Below, piece by piece: positions 16,830 to 26,978 of a stretch of DNA of 52,719 nt; position 1 is the first letter of the stretch, and the number at the start of each line of letters is the position of its first letter. Both the position numbers and the translations under genes were made by a program. The notes below the pieces were generated by a model, which did not search any database, was not told where the DNA came from, and was given only the letters and a program-made list of their open reading frames with translations. Source of the DNA: Candidatus Woesearchaeota archaeon (GTDB lineage Archaea > Nanobdellota > Nanobdellia > Woesearchaeales > JAHWIC01); assembly GCA_019322805.1 (NCBI GenBank), contig JAHWIC010000006.1:1-52719 (forward strand). The letters run 5' to 3'.

Positions 16830-19800
16830 GACAACCTAAGAATTTAGCGGCCTTGAAATCAATAATCTGCCTAGTCATAGCATTATGCCTTGTTGATGCA
16901 TCTTTAGCTGTTTCTAAAAGCTTTGAGACTGTTGCAGTTGCTAGGATTGTTGGTGACGAGCCAGAGGAATTAAGGAAACAATTAGAGGTCTCTTCCATGG
17001 ATCTGAAAAAAGCTTCATATTTTCCGCATGACCAGCATTTTGACCATACCGAAGATAAAGTTAAGGTGCTGGAAGAGAATTTTCCTGACCATTATATCTT
17101 AGAACCCTGGGATCTCCTTCTTCAAATACCAATCCCCTCCTGGAATTGGACAGACATAGACAAAGACGTAAATAGCTGGAATAAAGATATTTTCTTAGCA
17201 ATAGAGGCTAGAGGAAATGTTGAGGATAACACAATACAGTCAGAGTCCTTAGAAGCATATGAATGGATAATACGTTATGGTCTATTAGACTTTTTAGTCC
17301 AGTCTGGTGGTGCAGGTACAGGACTGCATGACCTCAATTTCTACAGTGATCCGATTGATCCATCTTATTTAGAGAACTGGAAAAATGAGTTCGCAACTAA
17401 CGATGTTTTATTTGTATTTGACTCTGATTATGCTGGTTTATATTTACCCAATCAAGACTCATTTATCAAAAGGATCGGGCAGGATGCGATTGTCGTGAGC
17501 CCATTATCTTATGCAAGCAGGGAATTTGTTAGGGCTTTTATCTGTAATCTAGGAAAATATCCTCAAATAGGCGAGGTTTTTAGGCAGGCAAGGAACAATT
17601 ATTATTGGGGCGTTGATGTAAATGAGGAACTTATAGGGCTGGGGATGCTTTCTTATGCATTATACGGAAATCCAACAGCTAAAGTGACAATACCTTATTA
17701 CAATGAAAATGAGATTGAGGAGTATTGTGAGAATTACCTCGATTATTATCCTTCCCAAAGCGAATTAGCCATGACCTCTCAAGGATTTTCAGCACAAGGA
17801 GAACTTACAAATGTGTATAGTAGACTAACCACTTTACAAATAGACAGTTACGATGTTGAAGACATAGGGAATCACTCTATTCTCACAACAGACAAAACAG
17901 TACAAAATTATATCTTGGATGAGCTGGTTCTCCCTATAACAACGCATGTGCATGAACTTCCCTTAAAGTCCGTAGTCTTAAATATCTCTGTAATTTCGTT
18001 TGAAGACCCAGTCGATGTTACTATTCCTAATTTGCCTGGGTGGGAAGATGCCTTTGTAAACAGAACATGTTTTATTGATTCGCAGCCAGCAGGCATTAGC
18101 TATTCACATTCATTCACAGAAGACTCTGAAATGATCCTTGTTTCAGTCAATCCTGTGGAGGTTATAAACTGCACAGAAGGCAGGCTACGTTTGTATAAAA
18201 CAACGCAATATAAAATAGAATATCTGCCTAATTCGCCTGTTTTAATAGAGTATGTTCATTATCCTGACGAGCTATTGCCTGAACAACACGGCACCATCTA
18301 TGTAACTTTAAGGAATATAAAGACAGAACCAGCTATAGGAAACCTAGTTCTAAAAGAAGGCAGTAAGGTTGTTGCTGAGAAAGACGCCTCAATGACACAA
18401 GAAACGCAGATGTTTAACATTGGTTTCACTGCCCCAGCAGAAGAAGGGCTAAGGACATACACAGTTGGCTTCGAGCAAGACAGTGAAATAAAAACAGAAA
18501 CAAGCTTTAGAATAAACATAGATCTATTAAGCGCAGACCTTCTCATACCTAGAAGAGTTGGAACTTCAACTACTGTATTGTTGAGGTTATACAACAAATT
18601 AAGCGAGCCATTAAACATACAGATAAACCATTATCTGGAAAATGGCGATAATGTTTTGGATTCAGGCTCTTTATCAAGAACATTAACTCCAGGTTTCAAT
18701 ATAATTGATTTAACTTACAGCAATCTTAAGAAAGAGGATCAAAGCTATAATGTTTTGGTTGATTTGCTTTATGCTAATAGAAAAGAGGTTCTATCCGGCT
18801 CAATTGTAACAAATCATCCTCCAATCTTAAACTATATCCCAGATATTATAGTTAATGAAGGAGAACCAGTTATAATTAATACAGATGCTACTGACTTTGA
18901 TTATGATTATCTGACTTACAGCATATCCGGACCTGTTGGCGATGATGGAATCTGGTATACAGATTATGATTCAGCAGGCACCTATACAGTTACAGTAACA
19001 GTTAATGACGGCTACTTAACAGATTCGCAGGAAGTCCTTATAAAAGTAAATGATATAAACAATTCCAGAAAGGTTGTATTCAGGGACTGCAATTATGGAG
19101 TTTATAGGGGCGGATTTGCTGAGATAGCTCTAGATTCAGACTTTGATGGCAGCTTAGAATCATGGTATTCCAACAGCCAGTTTGAGGAATTAGGTCAGCA
19201 CTTTGGATTCAGAACTAATGAGGACTGGCCTCTTGGAACTTGCCTGCATGCTTCTGATTTAATCTGTGTTGAGGACAGTGATAGTTCTGATCCAGACTGG
19301 TACAATAGTGGTGATAGCTATCCTGATCCTAAATTTGAGCAAGGCGGTACCTGCGATACAGACACTATACCTAATCCCCTCTATAAAGACCATGAGGTAT
19401 GTGAGGGCAATATTGGTTGTGATTACCCTATCTGCACTGCTGATTCAGACTGCGGCATTAATGAATGGGTTGGTGATTATTACTGCATAAATAACACTGT
19501 TTATCATAATTATAGGAATCACAGCTGCATTTATGCTGGAACATATAATTCTGATTGCGTATATTCAGATGTGCCATTATTAATGGAAAACTGCACTGCT
19601 TCGCAGGAATGCTATGACGGCCAGTGTATTGATATTGCCTGTTATGCTGAACAAGACTGCGGCAATGATGGCTATTTAGGAGCTTACTGTACAGAAACAG
19701 GAATCTATAATGATTACCGCGACTGGACATGCAATGCTCCCGGAACATCATTTGCTTCCTGCACCCATGTTGACACAACAGAGTACATAACATCATGCAA

Positions 19801-19990
19801 CACTGACCAGATCTGCGTTTATGGCGAGTGTGTTGACAAGAACTTCTACATACTGGGGACATTTGAAGATGGAAGCACAGAGAAAGAGATTAAGTATCTG
19901 GTTGCTGGCAATGAAACAGTGTACATACACCTTCCAAAACACTCAGAGATAAGGAATGCTACTGTTAATGTAATGGGTGGTGTGGAGTGA
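16826..19990 (+). CDS. Secreted protein with degenerate caspase/C25-like domain, cadherin-like and Cys-rich modules
   Basis: The start is TTG at 16826, with GGAGG at 16811-16816 and a TTGA overlap with the upstream stop; it is followed by a signal peptide (IICLVIALCLVDASLA). The 1054-residue product has a caspase-fold-like N-terminal domain (about 40-290). SGGAG (160-164) sits where caspase-like enzymes have SGHG, VFDSDYAG (197-204) where they have D-x-C-x-x-G, and LIGLGMLSYALYGNPTAKV matches the closing motif of C25 gingipain domains. The expected His and Cys are both replaced, so peptidase activity is doubtful. Ig-like domains follow, a cadherin-like repeat near 670-750 (DIIVNEGEPVIINTDATD), and two copies of a Cys-rich module (ADSDCGINEWVGDYYC, AEQDCGNDGYLGAYC). 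It ends abruptly after YIHLPKHSEIRNATVNV. No membrane anchor is seen. Third gene of the operon. Confidence 0.85.
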   Translation: MRQPKNLAALKSIICLVIALCLVDASLAVSKSFETVAVARIVGDEPEELRKQLEVSSMDLKKASYFPHDQHFDHTEDKVKVLEENFPDHYILEPWDLLLQIPIPSWNWTDIDKDVNSWNKDIFLAIEARGNVEDNTIQSESLEAYEWIIRYGLLDFLVQSGGAGTGLHDLNFYSDPIDPSYLENWKNEFATNDVLFVFDSDYAGLYLPNQDSFIKRIGQDAIVVSPLSYASREFVRAFICNLGKYPQIGEVFRQARNNYYWGVDVNEELIGLGMLSYALYGNPTAKVTIPYYNENEIEEYCENYLDYYPSQSELAMTSQGFSAQGELTNVYSRLTTLQIDSYDVEDIGNHSILTTDKTVQNYILDELVLPITTHVHELPLKSVVLNISVISFEDPVDVTIPNLPGWEDAFVNRTCFIDSQPAGISYSHSFTEDSEMILVSVNPVEVINCTEGRLRLYKTTQYKIEYLPNSPVLIEYVHYPDELLPEQHGTIYVTLRNIKTEPAIGNLVLKEGSKVVAEKDASMTQETQMFNIGFTAPAEEGLRTYTVGFEQDSEIKTETSFRINIDLLSADLLIPRRVGTSTTVLLRLYNKLSEPLNIQINHYLENGDNVLDSGSLSRTLTPGFNIIDLTYSNLKKEDQSYNVLVDLLYANRKEVLSGSIVTNHPPILNYIPDIIVNEGEPVIINTDATDFDYDYLTYSISGPVGDDGIWYTDYDSAGTYTVTVTVNDGYLTDSQEVLIKVNDINNSRKVVFRDCNYGVYRGGFAEIALDSDFDGSLESWYSNSQFEELGQHFGFRTNEDWPLGTCLHASDLICVEDSDSSDPDWYNSGDSYPDPKFEQGGTCDTDTIPNPLYKDHEVCEGNIGCDYPICTADSDCGINEWVGDYYCINNTVYHNYRNHSCIYAGTYNSDCVYSDVPLLMENCTASQECYDGQCIDIACYAEQDCGNDGYLGAYCTETGIYNDYRDWTCNAPGTSFASCTHVDTTEYITSCNTDQICVYGECVDKNFYILGTFEDGSTEKEIKYLVAGNETVYIHLPKHSEIRNATVNVMGGVE

Positions 19991-22900
19991 AAAAACAAAT
20001 ACATCTGCTGACTAGCATCTTTGTGTTTATGCTAGTCTTAGCAGGATTTGTTTATGCTGCTGACTATGTTGAATTTTCGCAAGCCTACCTGGACGCTAAG
20101 GGAATAGCTCCTAATGAAACATATCCTGTTAAGTATGCAACTATTGATACATCAGGCAAATTACAGACATCTATCAGAGAATACAGATACTCTTCCAGAT
20201 TATATGAAGACGAGATACCAGATGAATTTAGGAACTATACCCTTGTGGAGTACAGGCAATATCTGGAGAACAAAACCTTATCAGAGAACTCTCAATATTC
20301 TGGTTCAAGGATACTTAGTTTCTTTGACCCAATAACTGGTGAATCAATTCCAGCAGAAGATAACCCATTCCTCCTTTCGAATGTGCCGTGCACTCCTTCC
20401 TGCAACGAATATTATGATTTAACAAATTATTATTGTGATGCCACTTATTGCTATGCTACATGTATGAGGACAGCAGGCTGTAAAGGCGATTGGGAATATG
20501 AAGGCAAGGATTCAGAAGAAGTAGATGATTATGATGATGACCGAATAATAGGTATAGATGCTATATTTGATCCAGATGAGGAAAATGATTATTGTTCTAA
20601 TGACGCATGTTATACAGATTATTGTTACAAAGTGGAAATAAGGGTGAGGGCAGGAATAGCTGATTGTAGTGGTTCAGGTTGTGAGCCAAAGCCAGATGAA
20701 ACTGATATTTGCATTACTGTAGATGTTGATGAGGATATTACCGAGTTTGGATCTTATTATGATGTCATGGACGATTGTGACCCTTATTATTATGATGATT
20801 TTGGTTATACGAGGACTATTGATGAGGATAATGTCTATATTTATCCTTATAACTATGGTTCAGTAAGCAATGACCAAGGTTATTTTGATAAAACCTGGGG
20901 TGATGAGCGGTTTGACGGAACAATAGACTATGAACAGGTTTGGGATTGGACTTTTGGGGATATAAGAGCAGAATTTTATTCAAAAGAATGGTATGATGCT
21001 GACTCCTATAACACTCAATGCACTAAACCAGACTGCAATGTTGATTCTGATTGTTCTGGAACAAAACCCTATTGTCTTAACCAAGTGTGTGTTCAATGCA
21101 AGCAGGATAGCCACTGCACTTATGTCTGCAGCAGCAATAATAACTGTATAAGATGCAAACAAAATACTGATTGCGGAATTAATGGCTGGCGTGATATTCC
21201 TACTTGCAATAATAACGATGTTTATGATTACTATAGGACTTACACGTGCAATAATCCTGATACGGCATCTGCTTCTTGCTCTGCTCCAAATGATAACTTC
21301 CAGTTTAAAACTGACTGTGGTGAAGATACTCCAGGTCCTTGGGGGCCTAATTATTGCAGTGATGGCAATGTAGTTCATACAAGGACAATTTATACAGCAG
21401 GATGTTCTGGTCCTAGCGGAAGTGCAGCATGTTACACTGATGAGGAACAAGACACCCAGATTGTAGAAACCTGCACTTATGGCTGTTCAAACAATGGAGG
21501 ACCTCATTGTGTTGTTCCTGAGTGTATTGATGATTCAGGCTGTTCTGCAGACGGCTGGACAGGTGAATTAGTTTGTAATGCTGATGGAAATCTATGGCAG
21601 AACTGGGTAGACTGGTCATGCCAGAATCCTGCAACAGAATCAGCAGCTTGTGTAGATAGTTATGAATCAAAACTAAAGGCATCATGTGATTGGGGATGCC
21701 TTATTGAGCCTGGAAATGATATATGCGACCCAAATATTCCTCCAAATATAGACGAGTTTACTGCAGAAGTATTAGTTTACAGAACTAACACTTCAGTATT
21801 AACCTGCAAAGGAACTGATCCTAATGGAAATTCAGAGCTAAACTCAGCTGCAATACAATACAAAGCACCATCTGGCAGCTGGCAGGACCTGACTGCAACA
21901 AAACAAGGGATATCTGGAGGCAAGGTTGTGTTTACAGCAGATTTTATTCCGGCGCCAGCTGCAGAACTAGGAACATATGACCTGCAATGCAAGGTTACAG
22001 ATGATGGTGGAAAATCAAGTGACTGGAAAAGCATAACTATTGATGTTGAGGATTATCCTACAGAGTTTACATTCCCAGGAGTGCAGGACCATTCATCCTT
22101 TGAGAATCCAACACTTGCAGGAGAATGGATAAACTTTACAGCAAACCTGTATGACCCAGATAGTGTTGCAGCGCCAATCAAGCTTGTTATATGCGATGAT
22201 GCTGGTTTGAATGGGCTAAGCTGCGCTAATCAGCAATATTGCTATGATGGCTACAAGCCCCATGGAGCTTTCTTATGCACCTATGACTCAACTGGTTATA
22301 GCACTGGAAGCTATGACTGGACAAGCTATGCAATCAATTTCATAGACGATGTTATAGCAGGAAACACAGGTACATTCTATACTATAAACCAGCCATTGAA
22401 TCCTGAAATCTTCTTTGATTCAATTCCATTATGGAATTATAACGGCTATTATGAAGGCACAGAAACAATATCATTCAAAGAGCCTTTAATCAATGCGCTT
22501 AATGCATGCACACCAGATGCAGATGATTTCTGTCTTTTGCCTTTTACAATTGAAACATATTCAGGAGGCTTGTTCAAGCTTTCAGATTTAAGAATACGCT
22601 ATGCTTTGTATGATAATGAAGCTCCCCAACTGCATCCAGTCCAAAACATAATTGTAAATGAAGGTGATTTGGTTACAATAACACCTACAGCCTATGATCC
22701 TAATGGTGATGTTGTTGCATTTACAATATCAGAACCTGTTGGTGATGATGGAATCTGGCAGACTGGTGAGGATGATGATGGTGAATATGTAATCTCAATA
22801 ACAGCAAGTGATGGCTGGCTGACAGATTCTATTGATATAACCCTTAAAGTTCTTGAACTAATTGATCCTGGCGCAGGCGGAGTAGTGAGATACAAGGATG

Positions 22901-25900
22901 TAACCATAATAGTGCCGCCTGGAGCTCTTCCTGAAAATAATTTTACAGCAATAGAAGTAAGCGAAATGAATGAGGATGATTATGTTCAGGAAAATAATCT
23001 AAGGATAGCAGGAAAGGTATATAGATTTGAGCCAAGCGGAATGGTCTTTGACCCGCCACTTCAGATAGAGATTGAATACAATGAATCAGAGATTGATGAT
23101 GAGGATTCAATAGATGCATTCCTGTATAAGTTAATTGACGAGGTGCATCAGGTTTATACATGGGTTCCTTTGGGAGCTGAGGTTGACAAGGAAAATAATC
23201 TGCTTAAATTTAATCTGACCCATTTCTCTGATTATGCTATCTGCGAGATTATGGGAGATACAACACCTCCAACAATAACAATTGATTTCCCTAAGGAGCA
23301 AAGCTACTGGCATGATACTGGAGTAAGGTCTGTTGATTATGCAGTATTTGACTCCAGGGATTATTTCCCAACAGTAACCATAACCCTGGACAGCCAGGTA
23401 ATTGATGAGGTAATTGACTTTGGCGCATTGTCTGCTGGAAACCACACATTGACTATTGAGGCTGTAGACAAATTTGGCAATAGCGATTCACGCTCAGTTA
23501 CATTTGGTATTACTGATTATGAAACACCAGAAACAATTGTTGATATTGACTATGGCTGGGTAAATCATGGAGTAAACATAACACTTGAGGCATCAGATGA
23601 TTCTGGCGATGTAACAACTTATTACTGCGTTGATAATTACGGCACATGCAACCCAGCAATAAATGGAAGAGAGGTCTTCATTAACGAGTCTGGGGTGCAT
23701 TACTTAAGGTATTATTCTGTTGATGCTGCTGGCAACCAGGAAACATGGAAAACAGCTCTAATAAAGATTGATAAGATTAATCCGATGACAACAGCGCAAA
23801 GCATATCAGGCTGGCAAAAGCATGATGTAGAGATAAACCTGGAAGCATCAGACAGCTTAAGCGGTGTAAACAAGACATTCTATAAGATAAATGACGGCTC
23901 TTGGATTGAAGGAAAAGTGATATCAATCCAGGATGAAGGCTTTTATAATGTCAGTTACTATTCAGTCGATAACACAGGCAACCAGGAAGAGATTAATGAA
24001 CTGCCTGAATTCAGCATAGACAAGACAGACCCGGTAACAACAGCAAGTTTCGATTCTGAGTGGAGTAATCACAGCCAAAACATCACCTTTGCCTGTGATG
24101 ACAGCTTTAGCGGATGCAAGCGTATTGATTATTGCATGACCAAATCAGGAAGTATTTCATGCGGCGCTATAGCTGACAACTTATTGTCTTTTGATTGCCC
24201 TGAAAACAGGGCCTTTGAGGCAGTTGTTAGGTACCAGGGCATTGATAACGCAGGCAATAATGAGGAGTTGAAAGAAGCTGTAGTAAGGATAGATAAGAAA
24301 GTGCCTGTAATAAATATTCTTGAGCCAAGTAGTGATGTTTACATCTTTGAAGGAACCTTGACAATAGACTTTGAGATACTGGAAGACTCAGGCATCGACT
24401 CATTTACAGCTTTATTCGATAATGAGCCAGTTGAAAATGGCTATGTAATTGACCTGGAAACAATAGAATTTGGCGAGCATAACCTGACAATAACTGCGAT
24501 AGACATGCTTGGACACTATTCCGAGAAAACTGCATCATTTGATATGGTCAATGCAAAGCCAATACTCCAGGACTTTGATGATATGCTCTTTGATGAATCA
24601 GAGATTATACGTATTGAGCCAAGGTTTATGGATCCAGATGATCCTGACCTGGATATTTCATTTAGCGCGCCTCTTGACTCCTCAGGCAAATGGCAGACTG
24701 GTTACCATGATGCAGGTGTTTATCCTGTCACCATCGCTGTTACTGACGGCCATTCAGGAGACTCTAAGAGCTTTACAATAACCATAAGGGATGTTAATCA
24801 GCGTCCAACAATCAATGTTGATAAGGATTATTATATGATCCGCCAGGGTGAGAACCTATCATTCAACCTTATTGCAGATGACATAGATATGGTTGATGGC
24901 GACAGCTTAACATACTCTTCAAACAGGGATGATGTAACTGTTAATCAGATAAATGAAACCTTCCTGGAAGTAACCTGGACACCAACAAATGATGATGTTG
25001 GAGGGAATGGGCTTAAGTTTACAGTTACTGACAGCAAAGGGCTTTCTGCTTCCAAAATAATAGGTGTGACTGTGGTTAATGTTAATGACCAGCCGTCTTT
25101 AGTTGCTTATCCAATTATACCTGACCCTAAAGCAAGGGTAAATAGTTCTAAGACATTTAGTGTAGATGCTTCAGACCCAGACAATGACGAGTTAGGTATT
25201 AGGTGGTATGTTGATGGAGAAGAGATTGCCGATGCAAGTGACAGTGAATTTGTTTACACTCCAACTGAATTAGGAGAACATACTATAAAAGTAGATGTTT
25301 CAGATGCTCTTAGTTCTGCCTCACACTCATGGAATGTTGCAGTAACAGATAATTTCCTGCTCAGCACCTTTGATGGAGCTACAACAAAATCTATTTTAGG
25401 AATGACTGATGAACAATTAATCTCTGTAACTAATTTTATTCTAGAAAAAACATCCCAAGGAAAAATAGACTTCTCAGAACCATTAGATTTAACAGAATCA
25501 ATTGACTTTGATAACTGTGTTGTTGTTGACAGCCCGATTATTGCAGTTGATACAGGCTGCCTGCCTGGTTTGCAGGGCTCGTCAGCAAGAATCACTGCGA
25601 ATGGACTGAGTTATAATAAAACTCCTGTTATTTATTATTATGACGGCTTTACAACAGACACTTCAATGATAATGCAGCCATGCACTTTATGCACTGTTGT
25701 AGATTATACACCACCGCCAACAACTGATGGAACTGTTGTGTTTGATGTTTCACACTTCAGCACATTCCTCATATCCTTTATAACTGAGCATACACCTGAC
25801 CTTGAACAGCTCACTGTCAGCACTCTTGGCTATATCCTTAATGTTGATGCTAGGATTGATGGTGACAAAGAAAGCAACCTTGAGGACGGTGATAAGCTCA

Positions 25901-26727
25901 CTGCAAAACCTGGAGATGAGCTTAAGTTCTATATTGGGCTTGAAAATATCGGAATCCTTGACCTTGATGTAGAAGCAGAAGCAAAAATTGATAATATTGC
26001 CGGCAAAGACCTTGATGAGGATGCTGATTTTGGTGTTAAAGCAGGAAGAAGCAAAGAAGAAGACCTTAAATTCACTATCCCTTCAAATGCTGAAGAAGAT
26101 GATTATGATGTTGAGCTTGATATCGAGATTAAGGATGAAGAGGGGAATGAGTATAATGAAGAGCTTGAGCTAGAGCTCGAGGTTGAGCGTGAGAGGCATA
26201 AGCTTGAGCTCATTGACGTTTCTCTTAGCAAGGTTTCTTTGAGGTGCGACAGGAATGTTAATTTAGAGATTGAGGTAGTTAACCTTGGCTCAAAGAAAGA
26301 AGACGTTAAGCTTGTTGTTTCAAGCGATGAGCTCGGCATATCTGAGCAGGACTCATTTGAGGCTGATACCGATTATGATGATGTTTATGAAAGGATAATA
26401 CCTTTAACAATAGATAAAGAAATTCCTGCTGGCACTTATAGTATTGATGTAGAAGCTTATTATGATGATAAGCTTGGTGATAAGGAAAGCATTAAGGTGG
26501 TGCTTAAGGGCTGTACTGAGACAAAAACAACAGAACAAACGCAAATAGTTGAAGCAGCACCAATTGTTCCAGTCAAGAATGCTATGCCGCCAGTTTATGT
26601 TGGATCACAGAATGAGGTTGTTGATGATAAAGATGAAGGAATTCAATTGTTTTTATTGGTTGAAGCGTTTATTTTGCTTTTGATTACTGTTTCTTATATG
26701 CTGTGGTATGTTTTGTTTAAGGTGTAG
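19987..26727 (+). CDS. 2246-residue secreted, C-terminally anchored protein with Cys-rich, ZU5-like, OmpL47-like and cadherin-like domains
   Basis: GTG start (19987) overlapping the previous stop as GTGA; signal peptide 1-24 (LLTSIFVFMLVLAGFVYA). Order: N-terminal domain; Cys-rich region (about 131-585) with repeats such as NTDCGINGWRDIPTC and DSGCSADGWTGELVC; Ig-like domains; a cadherin-like repeat near 885-955 (NIIVNEGDLVTITPTAYDPN); a ZU5/fibronectin-adhesion-like segment (960-1085, VTIIVPPGALP, FEPSGMVFDPP); OmpL47-like repeats (about 1170-1440, YSVDAAGNQE and YSVDNTGNQE); more cadherin-like repeats (1525-1785); a highly acidic CARDB-like pair (1955-2180); and a C-terminal TM helix (2218-2244). 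It has no enzymatic motif. It is probably a cell-surface adhesin or scaffold for the two exported proteins encoded upstream (inference). Last gene of the operon, followed by palindromic element 3. Confidence 0.88.
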   Translation: MKKQIHLLTSIFVFMLVLAGFVYAADYVEFSQAYLDAKGIAPNETYPVKYATIDTSGKLQTSIREYRYSSRLYEDEIPDEFRNYTLVEYRQYLENKTLSENSQYSGSRILSFFDPITGESIPAEDNPFLLSNVPCTPSCNEYYDLTNYYCDATYCYATCMRTAGCKGDWEYEGKDSEEVDDYDDDRIIGIDAIFDPDEENDYCSNDACYTDYCYKVEIRVRAGIADCSGSGCEPKPDETDICITVDVDEDITEFGSYYDVMDDCDPYYYDDFGYTRTIDEDNVYIYPYNYGSVSNDQGYFDKTWGDERFDGTIDYEQVWDWTFGDIRAEFYSKEWYDADSYNTQCTKPDCNVDSDCSGTKPYCLNQVCVQCKQDSHCTYVCSSNNNCIRCKQNTDCGINGWRDIPTCNNNDVYDYYRTYTCNNPDTASASCSAPNDNFQFKTDCGEDTPGPWGPNYCSDGNVVHTRTIYTAGCSGPSGSAACYTDEEQDTQIVETCTYGCSNNGGPHCVVPECIDDSGCSADGWTGELVCNADGNLWQNWVDWSCQNPATESAACVDSYESKLKASCDWGCLIEPGNDICDPNIPPNIDEFTAEVLVYRTNTSVLTCKGTDPNGNSELNSAAIQYKAPSGSWQDLTATKQGISGGKVVFTADFIPAPAAELGTYDLQCKVTDDGGKSSDWKSITIDVEDYPTEFTFPGVQDHSSFENPTLAGEWINFTANLYDPDSVAAPIKLVICDDAGLNGLSCANQQYCYDGYKPHGAFLCTYDSTGYSTGSYDWTSYAINFIDDVIAGNTGTFYTINQPLNPEIFFDSIPLWNYNGYYEGTETISFKEPLINALNACTPDADDFCLLPFTIETYSGGLFKLSDLRIRYALYDNEAPQLHPVQNIIVNEGDLVTITPTAYDPNGDVVAFTISEPVGDDGIWQTGEDDDGEYVISITASDGWLTDSIDITLKVLELIDPGAGGVVRYKDVTIIVPPGALPENNFTAIEVSEMNEDDYVQENNLRIAGKVYRFEPSGMVFDPPLQIEIEYNESEIDDEDSIDAFLYKLIDEVHQVYTWVPLGAEVDKENNLLKFNLTHFSDYAICEIMGDTTPPTITIDFPKEQSYWHDTGVRSVDYAVFDSRDYFPTVTITLDSQVIDEVIDFGALSAGNHTLTIEAVDKFGNSDSRSVTFGITDYETPETIVDIDYGWVNHGVNITLEASDDSGDVTTYYCVDNYGTCNPAINGREVFINESGVHYLRYYSVDAAGNQETWKTALIKIDKINPMTTAQSISGWQKHDVEINLEASDSLSGVNKTFYKINDGSWIEGKVISIQDEGFYNVSYYSVDNTGNQEEINELPEFSIDKTDPVTTASFDSEWSNHSQNITFACDDSFSGCKRIDYCMTKSGSISCGAIADNLLSFDCPENRAFEAVVRYQGIDNAGNNEELKEAVVRIDKKVPVINILEPSSDVYIFEGTLTIDFEILEDSGIDSFTALFDNEPVENGYVIDLETIEFGEHNLTITAIDMLGHYSEKTASFDMVNAKPILQDFDDMLFDESEIIRIEPRFMDPDDPDLDISFSAPLDSSGKWQTGYHDAGVYPVTIAVTDGHSGDSKSFTITIRDVNQRPTINVDKDYYMIRQGENLSFNLIADDIDMVDGDSLTYSSNRDDVTVNQINETFLEVTWTPTNDDVGGNGLKFTVTDSKGLSASKIIGVTVVNVNDQPSLVAYPIIPDPKARVNSSKTFSVDASDPDNDELGIRWYVDGEEIADASDSEFVYTPTELGEHTIKVDVSDALSSASHSWNVAVTDNFLLSTFDGATTKSILGMTDEQLISVTNFILEKTSQGKIDFSEPLDLTESIDFDNCVVVDSPIIAVDTGCLPGLQGSSARITANGLSYNKTPVIYYYDGFTTDTSMIMQPCTLCTVVDYTPPPTTDGTVVFDVSHFSTFLISFITEHTPDLEQLTVSTLGYILNVDARIDGDKESNLEDGDKLTAKPGDELKFYIGLENIGILDLDVEAEAKIDNIAGKDLDEDADFGVKAGRSKEEDLKFTIPSNAEEDDYDVELDIEIKDEEGNEYNEELELELEVERERHKLELIDVSLSKVSLRCDRNVNLEIEVVNLGSKKEDVKLVVSSDELGISEQDSFEADTDYDDVYERIIPLTIDKEIPAGTYSIDVEAYYDDKLGDKESIKVVLKGCTETKTTEQTQIVEAAPIVPVKNAMPPVYVGSQNEVVDDKDEGIQLFLLVEAFILLLITVSYMLWYVLFKV

Positions 26728-26812
26728 TTTTGATATGTTTAATTCTTAGAAAATATTTCATTTAACACACTAGAAAAAACCACCAACAACATAGGGAATT
26801 ATCTTATTTTAG

Positions 26813-26942
26813 AAAACCCCAACAACAACAAAGGCAGGCAAACACGGTCTTGCTTCGCAAGCCCTACTCGCAAAGGAAAATCCCACACTGCGTATGGGAT
26901 TTTCCTCTGCACTCGATTTGCCGCCATTGTTGTTGGGGTTTT
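26813..26942. repeat. Palindromic element 3 between convergent genes
   Basis: Terminal inverted repeats AAAACCCCAACAACAA (26813-26828) and its complement (26927-26942) enclose a structured core between the convergent ends of two giant genes. The core has a 5-bp hairpin CTTGC-TTC-GCAAG (26849-26861) followed by CTACTCGC, and a perfect 11-bp hairpin GGAAAATCCCA/TGGGATTTTCC (26875-26905). The arms share CCAACAACAA and GCCGCC/GGC with element 2, and the core hairpin layout matches element 1. A+T runs outside both arms would let it terminate transcripts from both sides. Confidence 0.72.
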
Positions 26943-26978
26943 TTTCTAATTATTATGATAAAAAAAGAATTCAAAATA

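Noticed and set aside
26103..26339. Serine-rich minus-strand frame
   Set aside because: It is the antisense shadow of the acidic Glu/Asp-rich segment of the 19987-26727 protein.
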